Assembly (NCBI GenBank): GCA_900553595.1
Contig: USEC01000040.1
Location: 1 to 16,260 of the forward strand
Reading direction: 5' to 3'
From: an uncultured Prevotella sp.
GTDB lineage: Bacteria; Bacteroidota; Bacteroidia; Bacteroidales; Bacteroidaceae
Length of the DNA: 16,260 bases
Positions 1 through 4,553 of this stretch are shown piece by piece. Positions within the stretch are counted from its first letter, which is position 1; the number at the start of each line of letters is the position of its first letter. The notes beneath the pieces are model-generated. The model was given only the letters and a program-made list of their open reading frames with translations. It had not been told where the DNA came from and searched no databases. Both the position numbers and the translations under genes were made by a program.

Positions 1-20
1 AATAATGGTCAAAATATTTG

Positions 21-54
21 GATTTTAACATAGAAAGCGATTTGGGTTAAAATC
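21..54 (-). terminator. possible AT-rich terminator hairpin after the hydrolase gene
   Basis: The 9-nt arms GATTTTAAC (21-29) and GTTAAAATC (46-54) are perfectly complementary around a 16-nt loop. The second arm overlaps the hydrolase stop codon on the minus strand. The stem is all A/T except two G/C pairs, and only a broken T-run follows on the minus strand, so it is a weak terminator candidate. Confidence 0.3.
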
Positions 55-1357
55 AATTACCGATGTTCTGAGAAAGAATCCATTCTGAAATGAGTGCAAG
101 CACATCCGGCGAAATGGTCTCTGTTATCTGAGAATATTCCGCCACACTTCCTGTTACGCATTTCTGAAACAGATGATTGAGACCGTCAATGGCTTTTACC
201 GTTTTCTTGCAGCTTGTCAGTCCGTTTTCAAGTGCGCCGAGGTTGGCATCACAATCCACCTGCGTATCTTTCGTTCCATTCAATGCCAACACGGGACAAT
301 GAACGGAAACCAGCAGCGGACGGGTGTCAATGGTAATGAAATAACGCAGATACGGGGAATCGACCTGTGCCAAAGCCTTGTTCCATAAAGGCTGCAACGA
401 AGCCGGGACGCCATCAGGAGTTATTTCAGAAACAGGTTTACCGGCAACAATTTGTCCGAAAGCACTCTTCAAAGCCTTGCAGTAAGAATCCGCCATTTCT
501 GGCAAAAGTCCCATTGACAACAGCATACGCTGATTCTGATCGATAAGCGTTTCCTCACCGGAGACCGCCATTCCCGCCAATGAAACGATGAAATCCGCCT
601 TCCATTCTGCCGCCAGCATCAAAGCGATTGTACCACCCTCACTATGTCCAAGCACGCCGACTTTGCCGAAACGCTTGCTCAACAATGCGAGTGCCGCCAA
701 TGCGTCACGCCTGAAATCGTCGGTGGTGAAACGGTAGAAAGCAACGGAAGTGTCGCCATATCCGCGGTCGTCGTACCTTAACGAGGCTATACCATGCCGC
801 GCCAGGTAGTCGGCTATCACAGCAAACGGTTTGTGCTCAAACATTTCCTCATCACGATTTTGCTGTCCGCTTCCGGTAATCATGAGCACAACGGGAGTCT
901 GTGAAGTGCATCCGGGAGGAAGAACGAGTGTACCGTTAAAAGAAAAACCGTCATTGGAGAAAGTCACGTTCTCCACAGAATATGGGAAAGGAGGCGTTGG
1001 AGTCTGCGGGCGGGCGACTTCATATCCGCCTTTGACAAGGATCAAGGGAAACGACATCCCGCTCTGCATGAAGATTCCGTTTATGCTGTCGCCGACAAGA
1101 GTACCTTCAAACCTTGCACCTATCTGCGGCACAACGACTTTCACATTGCCGTCGGCACATTCCTTTTCAGCCTTAATACCCTTTGCCCCTTGCAATGGAG
1201 AGTCCATCACACACGCATCTTTGTCGAAATGAAAGACCAGAGGCAACTTCATCCCTTGTACATCAAGCTGTCCGCTCCATGTGCCTACCTGAGCACATAC
1301 GACCGTTGAGGACAGCATAAAAACTGAAGCAATCAAGCATTTGGCAAGACTTCCCAT
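53..1357 (-). CDS. secreted alpha/beta-fold serine hydrolase
   Basis: The 434-residue protein starts with a signal peptide (hydrophobic residues 8-22, likely cleavage after CAQ), so it should be exported to the periplasm or envelope. Residues about 24-110 form a beta-rich N-terminal domain (GTWSGQL..., then ARFEGTLVGDSINGIF). This is seen in Bacteroidetes hydrolases in front of the catalytic domain. The hydrolase fold follows from about residue 128: oxyanion-loop motif GSGQQNRDE (162-170), nucleophile elbow GHSEGG with Ser239, candidate acid Asp364 in NGTKD, and candidate base His395 in LNHLF. The triad order fits the alpha/beta hydrolase superfamily. The substrate is unknown; ester or peptide hydrolysis is possible. 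Upstream on its strand only a partial -7 match (GGACTTTG, 1387-1394) was found, about 30 nt before the ATG. The 108-bp gap from the yggS-like gene holds nothing else clear. Confidence 0.88.
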   Translation of the reverse strand: MGSLAKCLIASVFMLSSTVVCAQVGTWSGQLDVQGMKLPLVFHFDKDACVMDSPLQGAKGIKAEKECADGNVKVVVPQIGARFEGTLVGDSINGIFMQSGMSFPLILVKGGYEVARPQTPTPPFPYSVENVTFSNDGFSFNGTLVLPPGCTSQTPVVLMITGSGQQNRDEEMFEHKPFAVIADYLARHGIASLRYDDRGYGDTSVAFYRFTTDDFRRDALAALALLSKRFGKVGVLGHSEGGTIALMLAAEWKADFIVSLAGMAVSGEETLIDQNQRMLLSMGLLPEMADSYCKALKSAFGQIVAGKPVSEITPDGVPASLQPLWNKALAQVDSPYLRYFITIDTRPLLVSVHCPVLALNGTKDTQVDCDANLGALENGLTSCKKTVKAIDGLNHLFQKCVTGSVAEYSQITETISPDVLALISEWILSQNIGN

Positions 1358-1465
1358 AAGTACATTTACACATTAATATTAATACCCAAAGTCCGCATGA
1401 GAAGAAGTTAAAGGAAACGGGAAAGTCCCCGAACTACTGTAACTTCAGAATTTGCGAGACTCGAA

Positions 1466-2140
1466 TCAGTAAACCCGCGGCCCGAAAATGGATGTTCCTA
1501 CCCGAACCATTGTCGAACGGCATTCCACAGCAATCCTGTAGTCATGGCTCATGCCCCAGCTACGCTTGCAGAAAGCATCGCTGTCAGCAAAATAAGAAGC
1601 CTTGACTTCATCAAAGAACTGCGCCGCCACACTGAATTCATGGCGTATCTGGCTCTCGTCGTCCACATTGGAAGCCATCATCATCAAGCCACAGATTCGT
1701 ACATTCTCAAGCGAACGCCATTCACCATCGGCAAGCATCTTACGGCAGTCGTCAAGCGAAAGTCCGTATTTCGACTCTTCTTCGGCAATGTGCAGTTCCA
1801 GCAGAACATCTATAACACGGTTGTTCAAAGCCGCCTGACGATTGATTTCACGAAGCAGCTTCAAAGAGTCCACGGCTTCAATCATTGATATGTAAGGCGC
1901 AATATACTTCACCTTGTTTGTTTGCAGATGCCCTATGAAGTGCCACTCTATATCCTTCGGCAACACTGCCACCTTGGCTGTCAGTTCCTGTTCACGGCTT
2001 TCGCCGAACACCCGCTGCCCTGCATTGTAGGCAGCGGTGATGTACTCGGCAGGATGAAACTTGCTGATGGCGACAAGAGTGACACCTTCCGGGAGAGACG
2101 CCCTCACTTTCTGCAAATTGCCAACAACATCAAATTCCAT
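1466..2140 (-). CDS. YggS-family pyridoxal 5'-phosphate homeostasis protein
   Basis: This 224-residue protein matches the YggS/PROSC (COG0325) family in length and motifs. These proteins bind PLP on a single TIM-barrel domain, have no firmly established enzymatic activity, and buffer cytosolic PLP. Visible hallmarks are LVAISKFHP with the PLP-binding Lys27, the FGESREQEL segment, WHFIGHLQTNK (about 67-77), a KYGL motif, GLMMMAS, and the C-terminal GMSHDYRIAVECRSTMVRVG phosphate-binding region ending in IFG. The canonical MGMS.D is slightly altered here (WGMSHD). It lies 21 bp downstream of the DUF4494 gene on the same strand, so the two are probably cotranscribed from the promoter at 2691-2698. 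The family assignment is firm; in vivo function is inferred from homologues. Confidence 0.93.
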   Translation of the reverse strand: MEFDVVGNLQKVRASLPEGVTLVAISKFHPAEYITAAYNAGQRVFGESREQELTAKVAVLPKDIEWHFIGHLQTNKVKYIAPYISMIEAVDSLKLLREINRQAALNNRVIDVLLELHIAEEESKYGLSLDDCRKMLADGEWRSLENVRICGLMMMASNVDDESQIRHEFSVAAQFFDEVKASYFADSDAFCKRSWGMSHDYRIAVECRSTMVRVGTSIFGPRVY

Positions 2141-2161
2141 AAGTTTTTTCTTTATTTGTTT

Positions 2162-2659
2162 TTATTTCTGAGCCTCATACTCAGGTTTGTCGTCGGCCTG
2201 TTCGTTCTTGTATGCAGCCTTACGCTCAAACACATCCATAATCTTTGTCTCAGTTATGTTCACTATCTGATAATCGCCAAGCTGTCCGTTCATGGCAGCC
2301 TCAATGTTTTTCACTGCGCTGTTGAACTTGTCTGCCTGTACAAGATAGTTTACGTTTGTCTTTTTTTCCTTTCCTGAAGTCTCGTCCAAGATGATATAAG
2401 CAATCTTCGCCTTATACCAGTTGCCTTCCTCTGCATTGTCGCTGAAGAAGATTTCGCCAAACGCCGCAGGTGTGACATTCTTCACAGCAAACTCGCCGCT
2501 GACAAATGTCTGCATTTCTCTTGTTATGGTTTCCTCTGCATCTCCGAAGGTCTCACACTCCACAACATAGGTCTCTGTCACTTTCTTCTGATCTGCATTT
2601 TCACTCTGACGCTCGTAGCGTACAACTGTTTCAAACCATCTTGATGTTTTTAATCTCAT
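2162..2659 (-). CDS. DUF4494 domain protein
   Basis: A small soluble protein of 165 residues, without signal peptide or membrane segments, that I recognise as the DUF4494 family of Bacteroidetes (opening MRLKTSRWFETVVRYE, then a segment with VVECETFGDAEETITREM and a second half with WYKAKIAYI and VQADKF). The function is unknown. An in-frame ATG lies 14 codons further upstream, but the start at 2659 is preferred. It begins the conserved family sequence, has an A/G-rich stretch (GGATAAAAAG) just before it, and lies about 25 nt from the predicted transcription start. The upstream ATG at 2701 would precede the -7 box. The gene is first in an operon with the yggS-like gene. Confidence 0.87.
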   Translation of the reverse strand: MRLKTSRWFETVVRYERQSENADQKKVTETYVVECETFGDAEETITREMQTFVSGEFAVKNVTPAAFGEIFFSDNAEEGNWYKAKIAYIILDETSGKEKKTNVNYLVQADKFNSAVKNIEAAMNGQLGDYQIVNITETKIMDVFERKAAYKNEQADDKPEYEAQK

Positions 2660-2690
2660 TTTCTTTTTATCCTTATTAGTTTTCGGAGAG

Positions 2691-2698
2691 CAAAAGTA
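2691..2698 (-). promoter_or_regulatory. -7 box of the DUF4494-yggS operon promoter
   Basis: On the minus strand this reads TACTTTTG, a full match to the Bacteroidetes TAnnTTTG -7 element. It lies 32 nt before the chosen start of the DUF4494 gene. No good TTTG -33 element was seen at the expected spacing. The IS left end is about 90 bp further upstream, so the insertion leaves this promoter intact. Confidence 0.6.
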
Positions 2699-2783
2699 CA
2701 CATTTATTCCGACATAGCATTAAGGTATTTTGTAAATAAATGTTTTTTTGCGTTTTGAAAAGCGGAAATCCCATGCATTCCGA

Positions 2784-2786
2784 CGC
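2784..2786. repeat. left copy of 3-bp target-site duplication (CGC)
   Basis: CGC directly precedes the left TG end of the IS; the same CGC (4321-4323) directly follows the right CA end. Three-base duplications are normal for IS3-family insertion. A 3-bp match has about a 1 in 64 chance alone, so it supports rather than proves the ends. Confidence 0.7.
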
Positions 2787-2812
2787 TGACTTAATACAGA
2801 TTTACTTTACAC
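2787..2812 (+). repeat. IS left terminal inverted repeat (IRL)
   Basis: This starts TGACTT and ends TTTACTTTACAC, matching the reverse complement of 4295-4320 at 19 of 26 positions. orfA starts 31 bp after it, a usual distance in IS3 elements. No additional copies were found next to it, unlike at the right end. Confidence 0.82.
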
Positions 2813-2843
2813 CGTTTTAACAATTAAAGAAACAGTGTAATCA

Positions 2844-3248
2844 ATGAAAAAAGAACGTAGAAAAGCCCGTCATTTTGACGATCAATTTCGTTTGAGTGTA
2901 TTAAAGGATTATTATGAGAGCGGTGCCTCTTATGGTCAGATTTCGCGCAAATATGATGTCAGCAGTGGTAATATCATCAGTTGGGAGCGCAAATACATGA
3001 ATAAATGCGTACCTTTGCCTTCAGACATTCAAGAACTGGAAAAACAGGTATTCATGGCAAAGCGAACAAGAGAATCGATATCTTCTCGCGCGTTGAGCGC
3101 CGAGGAGAAGTTACGTGAAGAAAACGCGCGTTTGCGCAAGGCCCTTGAGTATTCCGAACTCCGCAACGAGGCGTTGCACGAAGTGCTTAAGATCGGTCGT
3201 GAACAATACGGCATCGACCTGCTAAAAAAAGCTGGCGCCAAGCAGTAG
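2844..3248 (+). CDS. IS3-family transposase OrfA (HTH, coiled coil)
   Basis: A 134-residue basic protein. Residues about 7-52 (starting RHFDDQFRLSVLKDYYESG and continuing SYGQISRKYDVSSGNIISW) form the Tn/IS3-type helix-turn-helix that recognises the IS ends. Residues about 65-125 are a charged coiled coil (AEEKLREENARLRKALEY) of the leucine-zipper type used for oligomerisation. Alone it would act as a regulator of transposition; its N-terminal part also forms the DNA-binding half of the OrfAB transposase. The ATG lies 31 bp inside the IRL. The run of seven A at 3224-3230, 16 nt before the stop, is in the right phase (cta aaa aaa) for -1 slippage into orfB. Confidence 0.9.
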   Translation: MKKERRKARHFDDQFRLSVLKDYYESGASYGQISRKYDVSSGNIISWERKYMNKCVPLPSDIQELEKQVFMAKRTRESISSRALSAEEKLREENARLRKALEYSELRNEALHEVLKIGREQYGIDLLKKAGAKQ

Positions 3249-3294
3249 ACAACCTTCGGCTCAGACACACCGACAGAAGTGTCGGTTGTCTGAG
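3224..3294 (+). promoter_or_regulatory. programmed -1 frameshift signal
   Basis: The heptamer A AAA AAA occupies 3224-3230 with the two AAA codons in the orfA frame. Downstream, CTCAGACA-c-ACCGACA (3260-3275) pairs with 3280-3294 through a GAAG loop: 15 pairs with one bulged base, plus a G-C pair at 3259/3295. An alternative 8-bp pairing AGACAACC (3247-3254) with GGTTGTCT (3284-3291) competes with the outer half of that stem. A slip of -1 joins Lys129 of OrfA to Ser130 of the fused protein, and the new frame stays open to 4108. This is the known IS3-family mechanism for making OrfAB. Confidence 0.8.
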
Positions 3295-4108
3295 CGGACT
3301 GTTTGGCAAGAGCCGCGAAGGTTATTACTCCGTCAGCAAGGAGAAGCGCAGCCGTCTGGAACTTACCGAAAGGAAGATAGTGGAGCATGTCCGTCTTCTT
3401 CGCAGCGAAGCTCCCGGAATCGGTGCCTACAAGATGTTTGTCATACTCAAGGCCATCTTCCTCGATGCCATGCCCGGCCGTGACAGGTTCTATGAAATCA
3501 TCAACAAAAACGGTCTCATGCTCAAGCCTGAGCGCAGGCGTCACACGACGAATTCCAACCATAACTACCGCAAATACAGCAACTTGATAAAAGATCTGGT
3601 CGTCGGCCGTCCCAACCGTCTCTGGGTTGCCGACATAACATACATTGACACGGACGAAGGCGTTGTGTACCTGCATCTGCTCACCGATGCCTGGACGCAT
3701 GAAATCATAGGCTGGGTGTTTTCCGACTCTCTTATGGCGGCCAACACCATAGCCGCCCTTAGAATGGGCATAGAGCACAACAAAGGTGCTGACCTAAGTG
3801 GACTTATACACCACTCCGACCGTGGTTCACAATACTGCAGCAACGCCTATGTGGACATGCTGAAATCCATCAATGCAGCGATATCAATGACGGAGGACTA
3901 CAAACCTACCGACAATGCGATAGCCGAACGTGTCAATGGCATCATAAAGCAGGAATGGCTCTACAGAATGAAGAGACCGGAAAACCTTGATGAAGCCCGC
4001 AGAATCATCAGCGGCATTATTGATTTCTACAACAACAAGCGTCCGCACATGAACAACGGAATGAAAACGCCGGTGCAGAAAAGACTGGAATATAACAAAA
4101 CAGCATGA
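3230..4108 (+). CDS. IS3-family transposase OrfB part (DDE core), made by -1 frameshift as OrfAB
   Basis: Read in the -1 frame from 3230, this continues OrfA into a predicted 421-residue OrfAB fusion. The opening HTH_21-like region includes LSGLFGKSREGYYSVSKEKR, typical for IS3 OrfB N-termini, so the frame is genuinely used upstream of the first possible start, a GTG at 3380. No ATG precedes that, which argues for translation by frameshift. The rve integrase core carries WVADITY (Asp264 of OrfAB), HHSDRGSQY (Asp326) and AIAERVNG (Glu362). Exactly 35 residues separate the second Asp and the Glu, the family's D-D(35)-E pattern. It ends with the usual FYNNKRPH and PVQKRLEY. No internal stops or missing residues were seen. 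It catalyses copy-out/paste-in transposition of the element. Confidence 0.9.
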   Translation, partial: SWRQAVDNLRLRHTDRSVGCLSGLFGKSREGYYSVSKEKRSRLELTERKIVEHVRLLRSEAPGIGAYKMFVILKAIFLDAMPGRDRFYEIINKNGLMLKPERRRHTTNSNHNYRKYSNLIKDLVVGRPNRLWVADITYIDTDEGVVYLHLLTDAWTHEIIGWVFSDSLMAANTIAALRMGIEHNKGADLSGLIHHSDRGSQYCSNAYVDMLKSINAAISMTEDYKPTDNAIAERVNGIIKQEWLYRMKRPENLDEARRIISGIIDFYNNKRPHMNNGMKTPVQKRLEYNKTA

Positions 4109-4153
4109 CAGAGTCTGAAACCCGACAAAAGGTATTGCCGGATTTGCAAATAA

Positions 4154-4184
4154 TTTGCAGATACGGGTTTTATGTGTAACTTTG
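4154..4184 (+). promoter_or_regulatory. outward-facing Bacteroidetes promoter in the IS tail
   Basis: TTTG (4154-4157), 19 bp, then TAACTTTG (4177-4184) match both elements and the spacing of the Bacteroidetes consensus. Transcription would start near 4191 and run out of the IS towards the phosphate transporter gene, with a leader of about 360 nt. The -33 element overlaps the palindrome TGCAAATAATTTGCA (4145-4159), which could be an operator. By sequence alone this is one of the best promoter matches in the window. Confidence 0.65.
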
Positions 4185-4200
4185 CATCCGGGAACGCCAT

Positions 4201-4317
4201 GTAAAGCGTTTCAGTAACACTTTTCCTGCATTGTAAAGTTATTCAGTAAAGGATGAAAAATAGAGTGAAGTAATTTAGGAAAACAACAAGAAAAGTGTAA
4301 AGTAAAATCAGGTAAAG
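4201..4317 (+). repeat. four direct repeats of the IS end motif, about 32 bp apart
   Basis: Units begin at 4201, 4233, 4264 and 4296. Units 1 and 2 share TGTAAAGnnnTTCAGTAA (16 of 20 bases identical). Unit 4, which is the right terminal repeat itself, aligns to unit 2 with two one-base gaps. Unit 3 (GTGAAGTAATTTAGGAAAA) is the most diverged, with 14 of 19 matching unit 2. The 12-base intervals between cores are not conserved. Spacings of 32, 31 and 32 bp are about three helical turns, so all units would face the same side of DNA. They look like subterminal transposase-binding sites. Confidence 0.6.
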
Positions 4318-4320
4318 TCA
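4295..4320 (-). repeat. IS right terminal inverted repeat (IRR)
   Basis: On the minus strand it reads TGACTT at the tip and TTTACTTTACAC inward, pairing with the left repeat at 19 of 26 positions. It ends in CA at 4320 on the plus strand and is followed directly by CGC. Confidence 0.82.
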
Positions 4321-4323
4321 CGC
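4321..4323. repeat. right copy of 3-bp target-site duplication (CGC)
   Basis: CGC follows the right CA end and equals the three bases before the left TG end (2784-2786). Removing the IS and one copy would rejoin ...CATTCCGACGC to TTATTAAAAACGG as the empty site. Confidence 0.7.
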
Positions 4324-4336
4324 TTATTAAAAACGG

Positions 4337-4427
4337 TTTTCAAACAAGGCTTCTTTTGCATCAAAAGAAGGCTTCTTTGCCTGTCAAACAAGGCTTCTTT
4401 GGAAGGCAAACAAGCCTTGTTTGAAAA
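4337..4427. repeat. array of short palindromic repeats upstream of the phosphate transporter
   Basis: Four units of 17-23 bp begin at 4341, 4362, 4385 and 4407, each opening CAAA(C/A)AAG(G/C)C and closing CTT(C/G)TTTG or similar. Unit 4 (CAAACAAGCCTTGTTTG) is a palindrome around one central base, and unit 2 contains AAAGAAG-G-CTTCTTT. Units 1 and 2 together form a 9-bp hairpin (CTTCTTTTG-CAT-CAAAAGAAG). The outer ends TTTTCAAACAAGGCTT (4337-4352) and 4412-4427 are a perfect 16-bp inverted repeat. This lies in host DNA just outside the IS. RNA from either strand would fold into a strong cruciform-like structure. Confidence 0.75.
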
Positions 4428-4456
4428 ACGACGAAATTTCACTTGACACAAGCCGC

Positions 4457-4496
4457 TGTAATACAATTGTAACATGTGTTTAAAGCGCATGTAACA
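4457..4496 (+). promoter_or_regulatory. 11-bp-spaced TGTAAnA direct repeats (PHO-box-like operator)
   Basis: TGTAATA (4457-4463), TGTAACA (4468-4474), a degenerate TTTAAAG (4479-4485) and TGTAACA (4490-4496) follow each other every 11 bp. A further GTAACA is at 4499-4504, out of phase. The set ends 9 bp before the -7 box of the phosphate transporter gene, which lacks a recognisable -33 element. Direct 6-7 bp repeats at 11-bp spacing in place of the upstream promoter element are how PhoB and PhoP boxes are built in E. coli and Bacillus. That this is a phosphate-responsive site is an inference from layout and gene context. Confidence 0.45.
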
Positions 4497-4505
4497 CCGT
4501 AACAA

Positions 4506-4513
4506 TAATTTTG
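4506..4513 (+). promoter_or_regulatory. -7 box for the phosphate transporter gene
   Basis: TAATTTTG matches TAnnTTTG and lies 40 nt before the ATG, giving a leader of about 34 nt. No TTTG element lies 19-21 bp upstream; the 11-bp direct repeats occupy that place, suggesting an activated promoter. Confidence 0.55.
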
Positions 4514-4553
4514 CAGCAGAATACAGAACAAAACAAATTTTTAATTATAAAGA

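Larger units (their letters stand above)
2787..4320 (+). mobile_element. complete IS3-family insertion sequence (1534 bp)
   Basis: The element begins with TG and ends with CA, as IS3-family elements do, and is flanked by CGC on both sides. Its 26-bp terminal repeats (2787-2812 and 4295-4320) share 19 of 26 positions without gaps: the outer six bases (TGACTT) and the inner twelve (TTTACTTTACAC) are identical. It encodes orfA (HTH and coiled coil) and orfB (DDE integrase core) in the overlapping 0/-1 arrangement of the family, with a slippery A7. Both reading frames are intact and all three catalytic residues are present, so it may be active. Unusual is the 212-bp noncoding tail after orfB, which contains an outward promoter and degenerate terminal-repeat copies. 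The insertion separates the DUF4494-yggS operon from the phosphate transporter gene without breaking either coding region. Confidence 0.85.
4109..4320 (+). other. long noncoding right tail of the IS
   Basis: These 212 bp between the orfB stop and the right IS end contain no ORF longer than a few codons. From left to right: AAACCCG (4118-4124) can pair with CGGGTTT (4164-4170), enclosing the palindrome TGCAAATAATTTGCA (4145-4159) and followed by TTAT, a possible terminator for the transposase mRNA. Then come a Bacteroidetes-type promoter (4154-4184), three degenerate terminal-repeat-like units and the right terminal repeat. Many IS3 elements have only a few tens of bases here. Confidence 0.6.

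Noticed and set aside
1400..1440. Small GC hairpin (CGGG...CCCG) between the yggS-like and hydrolase genes
   Set aside because: The stem is only four pairs with a broken T-run, too weak to call a terminator.
3029..3778. Minus-strand open frame of 249 codons across the transposase genes
   Set aside because: It is antisense to orfA and orfB, whose motifs are unmistakable. No signal of an independent protein was found.
2756..4148. Alternative IS ends starting TGAAAAGCGG and ending GGATTTGCA
   Set aside because: The ends align only with gaps and have no target duplication. The pair 2787/4320 has ungapped 19 of 26 identity, TG...CA tips and CGC on both sides.
4201..4317. CRISPR-like array (short repeats every 32 bp)
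   Set aside because: The cores are only about 20 bp, strongly degenerate, and the last one is the IS terminal repeat. There are no cas genes and no long identical repeats.
4308..4505. Minus-strand open frame of 65 codons across the palindromic array
   Set aside because: It runs through the IS end, repeat DNA and the transporter promoter region. It has no recognisable protein features or ribosome site.
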